The notes beneath the pieces were generated by a model. That model was given only the letters and a program-made list of their open reading frames with translations, had not been told where the DNA came from and ran no database searches. Source: an uncultured Paracoccaceae bacterium (GTDB lineage Bacteria > Pseudomonadota > Alphaproteobacteria > Rhodobacterales > Rhodobacteraceae). Taken from it: DNA of 64,000 nt. Shown here one piece after another: positions 29,472-38,672 of the stretch; positions within the stretch are counted from its first letter, which is position 1, and each line of letters begins with the position of its first letter. Location of the stretch: positions 186,001-250,000 of the forward strand of contig CALMJS010000018.1 of NCBI GenBank assembly GCA_937864535.1, written 5' to 3'. The translations under genes were made by a program, and so were the position numbers.

Positions 29472-29503
29472 CGCCCCGCAAGAGCGATCCTGCGGGGCGT
29501 TAT
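29472..29503. terminator. Terminator hairpin, lpdA / VWA protein
   Basis: CGCCCCGCA / TGCGGGGCG, a perfect 9-bp stem with a 10-base loop, between two convergent genes. The T-run after it is short (TTATT), so its strength is uncertain. Confidence 0.7.
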
Positions 29504-31152
29504 TCTATCGTCAATGGCGCGGTCGCGATGACCGTATTCGTTGCGCCAAGAACGTAGCCGACCTCATATTGACCTGTCATATCAGGTAGTTGTAGGGCCG
29601 CCGGATTGCCTTGGTCCAGATAGGCGTAGTGGGTCCAGCCGGTTTGGCCCGCGGCGAACACCGCGATATAGTCCGCCGGATATAAGGGACCCTCAAAGGT
29701 CACAGAAACGATCTCGCCGGGTTTGGCGGTCGATTGAACATAGATCTGGGCATTCACCGGCGCCACAGTCAGCGGCACAGTCGCGAGCACCGAGTAGTCT
29801 GCGGTGGTATAGCGCAACTCGTACTCTCCGGCCGTGGCCGGGGCCAAGATCATCGCCGGACGGCCGTCTGCGGTATAGGCCCAACTGGCCTGATCGCTGC
29901 CGCCGCTGCTGCCGATGGCCAGATAGTCGCCCTCGGCGTTCGGGCCGGTCCAGTCTACCGCCACCGTGCTGCCCGCGACCACCATCGGCGGAGCCGTCAG
30001 GCTGACGGTCGCTGGTGTAACGGTGATCGGACGCGATCCAAGCTGTTGATATCTGGCGTTAAAGTACCGAATGTCATATCGACCCGGCGATGGTGGCATG
30101 GGCAGCATGACAGGATTGCCGTCCATCGCATTGGCAAAGCCAAAGCCCGCGTTGCTGACCGGATCGACGATCTGGACAAAGTCGCCATCCGCTGCGGGCA
30201 GATCGTAGCTGACCGGTATCGTCATCGTCGCCATCGCGGTCTCGGGTGCGCCGAGTGTGACCGGGGGGAGGACGACAGGAAAGATCACACGAACGACCAT
30301 CGTGGTCCGGTTCACCGTAAAACTCTGACGCTCCACCCGATTTTCTGCTGTATAGGCCGCCGTGACCTCATATGTTCCGGGGGCCAAATCGGCAACAAAC
30401 GGGCTGCCGATGAAATCCACGGCGGTTCCCGGTCCGTTTAGGGACCACATCACTGCTTCCGAGATGTCCGGCCCGTCAATGCCGAGGAGTGCCTCAAATT
30501 CGACCGCGACTGGCGCGGCGGATTGCGGGTGCTGCGTCGTGACGGAGTCCAATGCCTGCGCCAATTCGCTGGCGTTGCCCGCGCTGAGGAATGAGCCCCC
30601 CGTCGCCGCGGCGAGGCATTGCATCTGCGCAACCGCCGCCGGATCGCCCGCGACATCGAACCCGATCACATGGGCGGTGAAATCGACACCGGCCTGCGCG
30701 AGGGCTGTCGCGGCGGAGCAGGGATCGGGATGGCAGGTTTCCACCCCGTCCGAGATCAGGATCACCGTGGCTTTCTCTTCTGTGTAATTCAGCGACTGGG
30801 CCGCCGCTATCACCGCATCGGTCATCGGTGTTTTGCCCAGCGGGGTGATGCCCGCAACGGCGACAGCGATCTGGGCGCGGGTGTCAGGGCCGGGGGCGAC
30901 AATCGTCTCGATATCGGAACAATCCCCCCGGTTCCGATGGCCATAGGCCATCAGGCCAAGGCTTTGCGTCTCCGGCAACCGGTCTAGCAGGTCTGCGATG
31001 ACCTCTTGGGCGATGGCGATCTTGGGCTTGCCCTCGATCTGGCCCCACATCGACCCTGACCCGTCAAGGATCAGGATCGTATCCGAGCCGGTCTGCGCAG
31101 TCGCGGCGAGGGGTGCGCACAACAAGGCGCAAAGATAGAAAAACAGGCGCAT
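29500..31152 (-). CDS. Exported VWA-domain protein with three Ig-like repeats
   Basis: 550 residues. It has a signal peptide (1-20), then a von Willebrand A domain (about 24-205) with an intact MIDAS metal site (D30-x-S32-x-S34 in LDGSGSM, the TPMTDA threonine near 108-111, and D135 in ISDGVE). A linking beta domain (about 215-290) is followed by three tandem repeats of about 85 residues (about 297-378, 382-463, 466-548). Each carries a GDYxxIx motif, an aromatic-alanine pair, a GxPxxL turn and a PGxYExRY motif. The fold suggests an extracellular metal-dependent binding or scaffold protein. No partner gene is adjacent. ATG 31152 is chosen for the signal peptide; a TTG four codons earlier is possible. 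Confidence 0.85.
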   Translation of the reverse strand: MRLFFYLCALLCAPLAATAQTGSDTILILDGSGSMWGQIEGKPKIAIAQEVIADLLDRLPETQSLGLMAYGHRNRGDCSDIETIVAPGPDTRAQIAVAVAGITPLGKTPMTDAVIAAAQSLNYTEEKATVILISDGVETCHPDPCSAATALAQAGVDFTAHVIGFDVAGDPAAVAQMQCLAAATGGSFLSAGNASELAQALDSVTTQHPQSAAPVAVEFEALLGIDGPDISEAVMWSLNGPGTAVDFIGSPFVADLAPGTYEVTAAYTAENRVERQSFTVNRTTMVVRVIFPVVLPPVTLGAPETAMATMTIPVSYDLPAADGDFVQIVDPVSNAGFGFANAMDGNPVMLPMPPSPGRYDIRYFNARYQQLGSRPITVTPATVSLTAPPMVVAGSTVAVDWTGPNAEGDYLAIGSSGGSDQASWAYTADGRPAMILAPATAGEYELRYTTADYSVLATVPLTVAPVNAQIYVQSTAKPGEIVSVTFEGPLYPADYIAVFAAGQTGWTHYAYLDQGNPAALQLPDMTGQYEVGYVLGATNTVIATAPLTIE

Positions 31153-31240
31153 CCTACAGCCCAACCCTATAATCCATAGTGACAGGATAGGGTGTGACCT
31201 TGGGTCAGGCTATAGGCTTTTCGGTCAGGTCTGACAGACT

Positions 31241-31606
31241 TTACAGTCGCTGAACCGGCCCGCCAGCGGCAGCCCAATGGCCGAACCCGCCGATGTTATG
31301 CACCTCTGCGTGGCCCATTTGTTCCAGCGTCTGGGCTGCCATGCCAGCGCGGCCACCGGCGGCGCAGTAGATGGCAATCGGTTTGCCCGATTTCAGCTCG
31401 GGGTGGCATTCGGGGCTGCGCGGATCGGCCTTCATTCGCAGGGTCGCCAGCGGGATATGCAGCGCCCCCTGTGCGATGCCGGAGGCGGCGCATTCGCCAT
31501 GCTCGCGAACGTCGATCAGCGTGATCTCTTTGCCGGCGACCTTCTGGATCGCGTCCTGGATCGACAAAGGGGCGGGGCGGGCAGCAGAGCGGAACAAATT
31601 CAACAT
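31241..31606 (-). CDS. Rhodanese-like domain protein
   Basis: 121 residues, single rhodanese domain. The active-site loop is CAAGGRAG (cysteine within IYCAAGGRAGMAA), so sulfur transfer is possible; the donor and acceptor are unknown. The N-terminal DVREHGECAASGI matches the family CH2A-type motif. ATG 31606 has GGGAG 5 bases upstream; a longer frame with two earlier ATGs reaches into AT-rich promoter-like DNA and is rejected. Confidence 0.88.
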   Translation of the reverse strand: MLNLFRSAARPAPLSIQDAIQKVAGKEITLIDVREHGECAASGIAQGALHIPLATLRMKADPRSPECHPELKSGKPIAIYCAAGGRAGMAAQTLEQMGHAEVHNIGGFGHWAAAGGPVQRL

Positions 31607-31717
31607 GACACTCCCTTTCATCAGAGTGAGGCGTTTATCTGTGCCTATAAATACATTAGAATTTTGAAATGTAAAGGGTCGACTCGAATGTATGTTAAAA
31701 TTCCGCGCTAAAGGTGT

Positions 31718-31732
31718 GTTCCTGATCTGTTC
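31718..31732 (+). promoter_or_regulatory. LexA (SOS) box before uvrA
   Basis: GTTC-CTGATCT-GTTC, an exact match to the alphaproteobacterial LexA consensus GTTC-N7-GTTC, 67 bases before the uvrA start. No other gene start is closer in that direction. Confidence 0.82.
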
Positions 31733-31799
31733 CAATTTTTGTATTGGAGACTCGGTCTGGTTAACCTATGTGTAACCCTGCACCAGACCGGGGGGCAGA

Positions 31800-34655
31800 A
31801 TGCCTGAGTTGAAACATATTGAAGTGCGCGGCGCGCGCGAACATAACCTCAAGAACATCGACGTCGATATTCCGCGCGATGAACTGGTGGTGATCACCGG
31901 GCTCTCCGGGTCGGGCAAGTCCTCACTCGCGTTCGATACGATCTACGCAGAGGGCCAGCGGCGCTATGTGGAGTCTCTCTCGGCCTATGCGCGGCAGTTT
32001 CTGGACATGATGGAAAAACCGGACGTGGACCACATCAGTGGCCTGTCTCCGGCGATTTCGATTGAACAGAAAACCACGTCGAAAAACCCGCGCTCGACCG
32101 TGGGGACGGTCACCGAGATTTACGACTATCTGCGTTTGTTGTTTGCGCGGGTCGGAACGCCCTATAGCCCCGCCACCGGTCTGCCGATCGAGGCGCAGCA
32201 GGTGCAGGACATGGTCGACCGGGTGATGACCATGCCAGAGGGCACGCGCGGCTACCTGCTGGCCCCGATTGTCCGCGACCGCAAGGGCGAATACCGCAAG
32301 GAAATGCTGGAGCTGCGCAAGCAAGGGTTCCAGCGGGTCAAGGTCGACGGCACGTTCTACGAATTGGACGAACCGCCCACGCTCGATAAAAAATTCCGGC
32401 ACGACATTGATGTGGTTGTTGACCGTCTGGTGGTGCGCGAGGGGTTGGAAACCCGTTTGGCCGATAGTTTCCGCACCGCGCTGGATCTGGCCGATGGCAT
32501 CGCGATTTTGGAGACAGCCCCGACCGACGGCGATCCCGAGCGCATCACCTTTAGCGAAAAATTCGCCTGTCCGGTCTCGGGCTTTACGATCCCGGAAATC
32601 GAACCCCGGATGTTTTCGTTCAACGCCCCGTTCGGTGCCTGCCCGCATTGTGACGGGTTGGGGGTAGAGCTGTTCTTTGACGATCGTCTGGTCGTGCCCG
32701 ATGTGACGCTGAAAATCGCCGATGGCGCTATCGCTCCGTGGCGCAAGGGAAAATCGCCCTATTTCCTGCAAACCATCGAGGCGATGGCCAAGCACTACGG
32801 CTTTGACAAGAATGCCCGCTGGAAGGACATCCCGGAAAAGATCCAGCAGGTGTTTCTCTATGGCTCTGGTAAAGAGGAAATCCTTTTCCGATATGACGAA
32901 GGCGGGCGGGTTTATCAGGTGACCCGCGCCTTTGAAGGTGTCGTCCCGAATATGGAGCGCCGCTACAAGGAAACCGATTCCAGCTGGGTGCGCGAGGAAT
33001 TCGAGCAATATCAGAACAACCGTCCTTGCGCGGGCTGCGGCGGCTATCGTCTGCGGGCGGAAACGCTGGCGATCAAGATCGGCGGGCTGCATATCGGCCA
33101 AGTGGTCGAAAAGTCGATCAAAGAAGCCTATGTCTGGATCGATGGCGTGATGGACACACTGGGCCGCCAGAAACAGGAAATCGCCCGCGCCATCGTCAAG
33201 GAAATCCGCGAACGACTGGGGTTCCTTAACAACGTCGGTCTGGATTACCTGACGATGAGCCGCAATGCGGGCACCCTGTCCGGCGGCGAGAGCCAGCGCA
33301 TCCGGCTTGCTTCGCAGATCGGGTCAGGGCTGACGGGGGTTCTCTATGTGCTGGACGAGCCGTCCATCGGTCTGCACCAGCGCGACAACGACCGCCTGAT
33401 CACAACGCTGAAAAACCTGCGTGATCAGGGCAATACGGTGATCGTGGTGGAACACGACGAAGACATGATCCGCGAGGCGGATTATGTGTTCGATATCGGA
33501 CCGGGTGCGGGTGTGCATGGCGGGCAGGTGGTGTCGCATGGCACGCCGAACCACGTCTCTGCCGATCCCAAATCGCTGACCGGGCAATATCTGTCCGGCT
33601 CTCGCCGGATCGAGGTTCCGGCCCTGCGCCGCGAGGGCAACGGCAAGACTCTGACCGTGGTCAAGGCAACCGGCAATAACCTCAAGGAGGTGACTGCCGA
33701 TTTCCCCTTGGGCAAATTTGTTTGCGTCACCGGTGTGTCGGGCGGCGGGAAATCGACGCTCACCATTGAAACGCTGTACAAAAACGCCGCGATGAAGCTG
33801 AACGGTGCGCGTGAGACCCCCGCGCCCTGTGAAACCATCAAGGGCTTTGAGCATCTGGATAAGGTGATCGACATCGACCAGCGCCCGATCGGGCGGACGC
33901 CGCGGTCGAATCCGGCCACCTATACCGGCGCCTTTACCCCGATCCGCGACTGGTTCGCTGGCCTGCCAGAGGCCCAGACCCGCGGCTATAAACCGGGGCG
34001 GTTTTCGTTCAACGTCAAGGGCGGCCGCTGTGAGGCCTGTCAGGGCGATGGCGTGATCAAGATCGAGATGCACTTCTTGCCGGACGTCTATGTGACCTGC
34101 GAAACCTGCAAGGGCGCGCGCTATAACCGCGAAACCCTAGAGGTCAAGTTTAAGGGTAAGAGCATCGCCGATGTACTTGATATGACTGTCGAAGATGCGC
34201 AGGAGTTTTTCCGCGCCGTCCCCAGCATCCGCGAGAAAATGGATGCGCTGGTGCAGGTCGGGCTGGGCTATATCAAGGTCGGCCAGCAGGCAACAACCCT
34301 GTCCGGGGGCGAGGCGCAGCGCGTAAAGCTGTCCAAGGAACTGGCGAAACGGTCCACCGGTCGCACGCTCTATATTCTGGATGAGCCGACGACGGGTCTG
34401 CATTTCGAGGATGTGCGCAAACTTTTGGAGGTGCTGCACGAGTTGGTGGAACAGGGCAATACCGTCGTGGTGATCGAGCATAACCTCGACGTGATCAAGA
34501 CCGCCGACTGGATTATCGATATCGGACCCGAGGGTGGGGATGGCGGCGGCACAGTGGTGGCTGTCGGCACGCCCGAGCATGTCGCAACCGTCACGGCATC
34601 CCACACGGGGCGCTATCTGGCGCCGATGCTGGGAATAAAGGTGGCGGCAGAATGA
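31800..34655 (+). CDS. uvrA: Excinuclease ABC subunit A
   Basis: UvrA, the damage-sensing ABC-type ATPase of nucleotide excision repair. It has 951 residues, full length. First Walker [10 protein letters not shown] (K40); zinc-finger cysteine pairs in ACPHCDGLG and [11 protein letters not shown] signature LSGGESQRI; second Walker [10 protein letters not shown] (about 645); second zinc module with CEACQGDG and [10 protein letters not shown]; second signature [11 protein letters not shown]. The SOS box at 31718-31732 places it in the LexA regulon. Its stop codon overlaps the start of a deleted DUF4260 remnant (ATGA), which suggests the intact ancestor was translationally coupled to uvrA. Confidence 0.98.
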   Translation: MPELKHIEVRGAREHNLKNIDVDIPRDELVVITGLSGSGKSSLAFDTIYAEGQRRYVESLSAYARQFLDMMEKPDVDHISGLSPAISIEQKTTSKNPRSTVGTVTEIYDYLRLLFARVGTPYSPATGLPIEAQQVQDMVDRVMTMPEGTRGYLLAPIVRDRKGEYRKEMLELRKQGFQRVKVDGTFYELDEPPTLDKKFRHDIDVVVDRLVVREGLETRLADSFRTALDLADGIAILETAPTDGDPERITFSEKFACPVSGFTIPEIEPRMFSFNAPFGACPHCDGLGVELFFDDRLVVPDVTLKIADGAIAPWRKGKSPYFLQTIEAMAKHYGFDKNARWKDIPEKIQQVFLYGSGKEEILFRYDEGGRVYQVTRAFEGVVPNMERRYKETDSSWVREEFEQYQNNRPCAGCGGYRLRAETLAIKIGGLHIGQVVEKSIKEAYVWIDGVMDTLGRQKQEIARAIVKEIRERLGFLNNVGLDYLTMSRNAGTLSGGESQRIRLASQIGSGLTGVLYVLDEPSIGLHQRDNDRLITTLKNLRDQGNTVIVVEHDEDMIREADYVFDIGPGAGVHGGQVVSHGTPNHVSADPKSLTGQYLSGSRRIEVPALRREGNGKTLTVVKATGNNLKEVTADFPLGKFVCVTGVSGGGKSTLTIETLYKNAAMKLNGARETPAPCETIKGFEHLDKVIDIDQRPIGRTPRSNPATYTGAFTPIRDWFAGLPEAQTRGYKPGRFSFNVKGGRCEACQGDGVIKIEMHFLPDVYVTCETCKGARYNRETLEVKFKGKSIADVLDMTVEDAQEFFRAVPSIREKMDALVQVGLGYIKVGQQATTLSGGEAQRVKLSKELAKRSTGRTLYILDEPTTGLHFEDVRKLLEVLHELVEQGNTVVVIEHNLDVIKTADWIIDIGPEGGDGGGTVVAVGTPEHVATVTASHTGRYLAPMLGIKVAAE

Positions 34656-34779
34656 ACACGATAGCGTGGCAAAAAATCGAAGGGGCGCTGGCCATATCGG
34701 CTTTGACCGCATGGCGGGATATGGCCTCAAAGAGGCGACTGGGTTCAAAGATACGCATCTGACGCCCGCCGGAAAATGA
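34652..34779 (+). pseudogene. Deletion remnant of a DUF4260 membrane-protein gene
   Basis: The ATG overlaps the uvrA stop. The first 14 codons read [14 protein letters not shown], as at the start of DUF4260 proteins. From 34693, in a different frame, the sequence reads HIGFDRMAGYGLKEATGF then KDTHLTPAGK and a stop at 34777-34779, which matches the C-terminal signature of the same family. The middle, roughly 80 residues with the transmembrane helices, is missing, and the two ends are out of frame. What can still be translated from the ATG is a meaningless 36-codon peptide. Confidence 0.75.
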
Positions 34780-34781
34780 CC

Positions 34782-34805
34782 AAAGGCGCCGCAACGGGCG
34801 CCTTT
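34782..34805. terminator. Bidirectional terminator after uvrA remnant
   Basis: AAAGGCGCC-GCAACG-GGCGCCTTT: a perfect 9-bp stem flanked by A and T runs, between the DUF4260 remnant and the convergent RcnB-like gene. Confidence 0.82.
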
Positions 34806-34808
34806 GAT

Positions 34809-35168
34809 TTAGCTGAGGTTGGCCAAGAGATTGACCAAGGAGAGTACTGTCAGGCTCTGCCGGTCTACGATGACAACCACATTGTCGATCACCGCATAGC
34901 GCTGGCCGTAGGGCAGGATCGGCAGACTGTAGTCCTGAAGGTCGAGCCACTGGACCTGATCGACCCTTTCGCCAATATCTACCCGGTCGCGCCAGTCTTG
35001 AATATCTGCGGTGCGATAGGCCAATCCCGGCGGCACGCAGGCCGGGGATTTCTTGGCAAGACCGGGCGGGCAATGGGCAGTTTGGGCCGCGTGACCACGT
35101 CCCTCTGCTAGCGACATGGTCCCGAGGGTTGCGACAGCAGCCGCAGTTAGAACGACGGATTTGAACAT
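34809..35168 (-). CDS. Small exported RcnB-like protein
   Basis: 119 residues with a signal peptide (about 1-21, ending SLAEG). The mature part holds a CPPGLAKKSPACVPPGLA segment with two cysteines, then a short beta-rich region ending in hydrophobic SLTVLSLVNLLANLS. This is the layout of small periplasmic proteins of the RcnB / YcfR-like kind found across Rhodobacteraceae, sometimes mislabelled as excinuclease subunits. The role is unknown; a metal-related periplasmic role is only analogy. Confidence 0.65.
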   Translation of the reverse strand: MFKSVVLTAAAVATLGTMSLAEGRGHAAQTAHCPPGLAKKSPACVPPGLAYRTADIQDWRDRVDIGERVDQVQWLDLQDYSLPILPYGQRYAVIDNVVVIVDRQSLTVLSLVNLLANLS

Positions 35169-35252
35169 GGTGTTTTCTCCTGTGTTGCAGGGAAAACCGA
35201 CATGTCCGGGCTAGGGTTCCACCGGACCCAATGGCTCGGCGGAATTCAGCCG

Positions 35253-35456
35253 TTACTTCTTCATCGGGCAGGTGTTGATGCCCAGAAGGGTGTAAAGCGG
35301 GCAAGAGCCCAGCAGCCCTGTCGCCAAGGGCACAATCCCGATCAGATAGGCCCAGCTATGGGCCCCGTCGCTATTGAGCGCATAGCCAAGTAACAGCGCG
35401 ATCCCGACAACGACGCGGACGATCCGGTCCAGTTTGCCTTCGTTGGTTTTGAACAT
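35253..35456 (-). CDS. DUF2892 (YgaP-like) small membrane protein
   Basis: 67 residues. The N-terminal basic FKTNEGKLDRIVR is followed by two hydrophobic helices (about 15-25 and 34-52) and a CPLYTLLGINTC motif with two cysteines. This is the typical DUF2892 module, which elsewhere is fused to rhodanese domains (YgaP). A separate rhodanese gene lies about 3.6 kb away at 31241. Function unknown. Confidence 0.85.
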   Translation of the reverse strand: MFKTNEGKLDRIVRVVVGIALLLGYALNSDGAHSWAYLIGIVPLATGLLGSCPLYTLLGINTCPMKK

Positions 35457-35519
35457 CTTTATCTCCCAATCCTAGTGGATGCCCCGAGTCTATCGCCGAT
35501 TGCGGGTGCCTGTCTGTGA

Positions 35520-36395
35520 TCAGGTCACAGAGCGCCCCCGTTTTTCAAACCGTGGAAGCATCGCGGAAAAGTCGGTGCCGCGTCCGCCTTCGGTTTCGAC
35601 AAAGTCTTTGTAGAGGTCCATCGCCATTTGCCCCATCGGCGTATCGGCATCGGCGGCGGCGGCGGCCATTTGCGACAGCGTCAGATCCTTGAGCATCAGT
35701 TCAGAGGCGAACCCCGGTTTATAGCCATTGTCCGCCGGCGATTTCGGGCCGACGCCGGGGGCGGGACAATAGGCGTTCATCGTCCATGAATACCCGGACG
35801 AGGTGCTGACCACATCGAACATCGACTGCCGATCCAACCCAAGCTTGTCTGCCAGAGCAAAGGCTTCGCAGGTGGCGATCATCGTGACGCCGAGGATCAT
35901 GTTGTTACAGATCTTGGCCGCCTGCCCATTTCCTGACGCGCCGCAGTGAACGGCCTTTTGTCCCATGATATCGAACAGCGGTTTCACCGTGGCAAAGGCT
36001 GCGTCGGAGCCGCCGACCATAAACGTCAGCGTGCCTGCTGCTGCGCCGCCGATCCCGCCCGACACCGGCGCATCCAGTGCGCCAAGGCCAGCCGCCGCTG
36101 CCTGATCGGCCACGGCGCGGGCGCTCTCGACATCGACGGTCGAACAGTCGACATGCACCCCGCCGGGGGACATGACCGGATAAATCTCGGCGGCGACAGC
36201 GCGCAGGATCGCGCCGTTTGGCAGCATTGTGATGACCACCTCCGCGCCAGTCACAGCCTCGGCGTTATTGGCGGCGAGGGGCAGACTGTCAGGGCGGGCG
36301 ACCGGATCGCAGCCGATGACCTCGTGCCCGGCGGCGACCAGATTGGCCGCCATCGGTGCGCCCATATTTCCCAATCCAATAAAGGCTACTTTCAT
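35520..36395 (-). CDS. mmsB: 3-hydroxyisobutyrate dehydrogenase
   Basis: 291 residues, oxidises 3-hydroxyisobutyrate to methylmalonate semialdehyde with NAD in valine breakdown. N-terminal Rossmann GLGNMGAPMA, the substrate motif DAPVSGGIGGAAAGTL, and the catalytic lysine in GNGQAAKICNNM. C-terminal KDLTLSQMAA is typical of the family. It is the last gene of the leftward valine operon, 10 bases after the hydroxyisobutyryl-CoA hydrolase. Confidence 0.95.
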   Translation of the reverse strand: MKVAFIGLGNMGAPMAANLVAAGHEVIGCDPVARPDSLPLAANNAEAVTGAEVVITMLPNGAILRAVAAEIYPVMSPGGVHVDCSTVDVESARAVADQAAAAGLGALDAPVSGGIGGAAAGTLTFMVGGSDAAFATVKPLFDIMGQKAVHCGASGNGQAAKICNNMILGVTMIATCEAFALADKLGLDRQSMFDVVSTSSGYSWTMNAYCPAPGVGPKSPADNGYKPGFASELMLKDLTLSQMAAAAADADTPMGQMAMDLYKDFVETEGGRGTDFSAMLPRFEKRGRSVT

Positions 36396-36405
36396 CGGTT
36401 TCCCC

Positions 36406-37440
36406 CTAGAACGTCAATTTTTCGCCCGCAACGGGCAGCAACATTTTGAACACGTCACCCTGCGACAGGGCGGCGATGCTGGCATCCTTCCATTTGGGTG
36501 TGCGGTCCTTGTCGATGATCGCGGCGCGAACACCCTCAACAAAGTCGCCAAATTCCGCCGCCCGACTGGTAAAGCGGTATTCCTGTTCCAACGCATAGTG
36601 AATGGTTGGCCGGTTCCTGACGCGATGGATCAGCTCTAGCGTGCAAGCCATTGACAGGGGAGAGTTTTTACTGATCGCCTTCATCGCGTGGGCAATGGGT
36701 TCTGGCATCGGATCGGGAAAGGCCCGCAGAATATCGCCCAGCAGTTCACCGCCGAAACTCGCGTCTATATCAGCCTGCCAGTTCGCATATCGTGACGGTT
36801 TTGCAGGAAGGGCGGCGCGGTCGATCGCCTCCCAATCGCCGGTTTCGCACAGGTCGGTTTTCAGACCGTCCCACTGCGCCTCGGGGAGATAGTAATCGGC
36901 AAAGCCCGCATAGATCGCGTCTGCGGCACTCATCCGATCGCCGGTGATCCCCAGAAATTCGCCCAGCCGTCCGGGGGCCTGCGCCAAGAGCAACGTACCG
37001 CCCACATCGGGGATCAGGCCGATACCGCATTCGGGCATGGACATGACCGTGGTGTCGCCGACGATCCGGTGCGATCCGTGACAGCCGATGCCAACACCGC
37101 CGCCCATCACAAACCCATGCATAAAGCTGACCACGGGTTTGTGGAACTCGAATATCCGCGCATTCATCCGGTATTCATCGCGCCAGAATTTCTGTGCGTG
37201 ATCATAGACCTGCGCGACCCCGTCATGATAGATTTTCGCGATATCGCCCCCCGCGCAAAAGGCCCGTTCGCCCTCGGCGTCGAACAACACAAAGCGGACC
37301 TCTGGATCATCGGCCCAGTCGATCAGCGCGGCATCAATCGCCATGCACATCGGATAGGACAGCGCATTGAGCGCCTGCGGGCGGGTCAAGGTGATGCGGC
37401 CAGCATGGCCGTCTTTGCGGATCAGGATATCTTGGCTCAT
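36406..37440 (-). CDS. 3-hydroxyisobutyryl-CoA hydrolase (crotonase family)
   Basis: 344 residues, longer than ordinary enoyl-CoA hydratases and the size of HIBCH. Crotonase oxyanion-hole motif AFCAGGDIAKIY, then MGGGVGIGCHGSHRI and the catalytic glutamate in SMPECGIGLIPDVGGT. In this operon it should hydrolyse 3-hydroxyisobutyryl-CoA, between the acyl-CoA dehydrogenase/hydratase steps and MmsB. A separate enoyl-CoA hydratase for methacrylyl-CoA is not in the window. The start overlaps the acyl-CoA dehydrogenase stop (ATGA). Confidence 0.92.
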   Translation of the reverse strand: MSQDILIRKDGHAGRITLTRPQALNALSYPMCMAIDAALIDWADDPEVRFVLFDAEGERAFCAGGDIAKIYHDGVAQVYDHAQKFWRDEYRMNARIFEFHKPVVSFMHGFVMGGGVGIGCHGSHRIVGDTTVMSMPECGIGLIPDVGGTLLLAQAPGRLGEFLGITGDRMSAADAIYAGFADYYLPEAQWDGLKTDLCETGDWEAIDRAALPAKPSRYANWQADIDASFGGELLGDILRAFPDPMPEPIAHAMKAISKNSPLSMACTLELIHRVRNRPTIHYALEQEYRFTSRAAEFGDFVEGVRAAIIDKDRTPKWKDASIAALSQGDVFKMLLPVAGEKLTF

Positions 37441-38576
37441 CGTCCCACCATGTTGCGCGCGACGATCACGCGCATGATTTCGTTTGTTCCTTCGAGGATT
37501 TGATGAACCCTCAGATCGCGGACGATTTTTTCGATGCCATAGTCGGCCAGATACCCATAACCGCCATGCAGTTGCAGACACTGGTCCGCTACTCGGCTAC
37601 TGACTTCGGTGACAAAGAGTTTCGCCATCGCACAGAATTTGGTGGCGTCCGGTGCGCCGGTGTCCAGTTTCCACGCCGCCTGACGCAGCAGGGTGCGGGC
37701 GGCCTGAAGTTCGGTTTCGAGGTCGGCCAGACGGAATTGCAGCGCCTGAAACTGGTCGATGGTTTTGCCAAAGGCCCGGCGTTCGGCCATATAGGCCACG
37801 GTTTTGTCTAGCGCCGCCTGCGCCGCGCCCAGCGAACAGGCCGAGATATTCAACCGCCCGCCATCCAGACCGGCCATGGCGTAGCTGAACCCCTTGCCCG
37901 CCTCGCCCAAGAGATTGCCGAGCGGGGCCTCCGCCTCGTCCATCTGGACCTGCCGCGTCGGCTGGGATTTCCAGCCCATTTTCTGTTCCAGCCCGCCAAA
38001 TGTCAGCCCCGGCGTGCCAGCGTCCAGCATAATCGCAGAGATGCCGCGCGGGCTATCATCGCCTGTGCGGGCCATCACGATATAGGCGTCGGAGTATCCG
38101 CCACCAGAGATAAAGGCCTTGGTTCCGGTGAGTTTCCAGCCCTCGGCGCTCTGCACTGCCCGGGTCCGCAGGGCGGCGGCGTCCGATCCGCTGCCCGGCT
38201 CTGTCAGACAGTAGGAGAGCACGGTGTCCATCGAAATGGCGCCGGGCAGATAGCGGGCGCGTAGATCGTCGGACCCATAGGCGTCGATCATCCGGGCGCA
38301 CATGTTATGGATCGACAAAAACGCCGCGACAGAGGCGCAGGACATCGACAGCGCCTCGAACACCAGCGTGGCATCCAGACGCGACAGGCCCGATCCGCCG
38401 GCCGCTTCGCTGACATAGAGCCCGCCAAACCCCAGCTCTGCAATCCGGGTCCACAGGTCGCGTGGAATGGTGCCCTCGGCGTCCCATTGTGCGGCAAACG
38501 GCGCGATGTATTCCGCGCCAAAGGCTTGCGCCATATCGAAAATAGCGTGTTGTTCTTCGGATAGACCAAAGTCCAC
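37437..38576 (-). CDS. Acyl-CoA dehydrogenase, probably isobutyryl-CoA
   Basis: 379 residues, FAD enzyme forming the alpha-beta double bond. The FAD/substrate motif is CLTEPGSGSDAAAL, the LHGGYGYLADY segment is the ACAD signature, and the catalytic glutamate is in ILEGTNEIMR. Its position between mmsA and the 3-hydroxyisobutyryl-CoA hydrolase gene argues for isobutyryl-CoA as substrate; sequence alone would also fit other short branched acyl-CoAs. Confidence 0.92.
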   Translation of the reverse strand: MDFGLSEEQHAIFDMAQAFGAEYIAPFAAQWDAEGTIPRDLWTRIAELGFGGLYVSEAAGGSGLSRLDATLVFEALSMSCASVAAFLSIHNMCARMIDAYGSDDLRARYLPGAISMDTVLSYCLTEPGSGSDAAALRTRAVQSAEGWKLTGTKAFISGGGYSDAYIVMARTGDDSPRGISAIMLDAGTPGLTFGGLEQKMGWKSQPTRQVQMDEAEAPLGNLLGEAGKGFSYAMAGLDGGRLNISACSLGAAQAALDKTVAYMAERRAFGKTIDQFQALQFRLADLETELQAARTLLRQAAWKLDTGAPDATKFCAMAKLFVTEVSSRVADQCLQLHGGYGYLADYGIEKIVRDLRVHQILEGTNEIMRVIVARNMVGR

Positions 38577-38642
38577 TTCGCGTCCTCCCAGCTACGAATT
38601 GAACATTTGTTAAATTAAAACGCCCTCCGCCAGAAATAGCAA

Positions 38643-38660
38643 GGGCGGCCAAAGCCGCCC
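38643..38660 (-). terminator. Hairpin between mmsA and acyl-CoA dehydrogenase gene
   Basis: GGGCGGC-CAAA-GCCGCCC, a perfect 7-bp stem, without a clear T-run on the minus strand. Inside the operon it may lower downstream expression or protect the mmsA mRNA end rather than stop transcription. Confidence 0.5.
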
Positions 38661-38672
38661 TGCCTGTGTCAT

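Noticed and set aside
31923-33101. A 392-codon minus-strand frame inside uvrA
   Set aside because: Antisense shadow; uvrA motifs cover the whole stretch.
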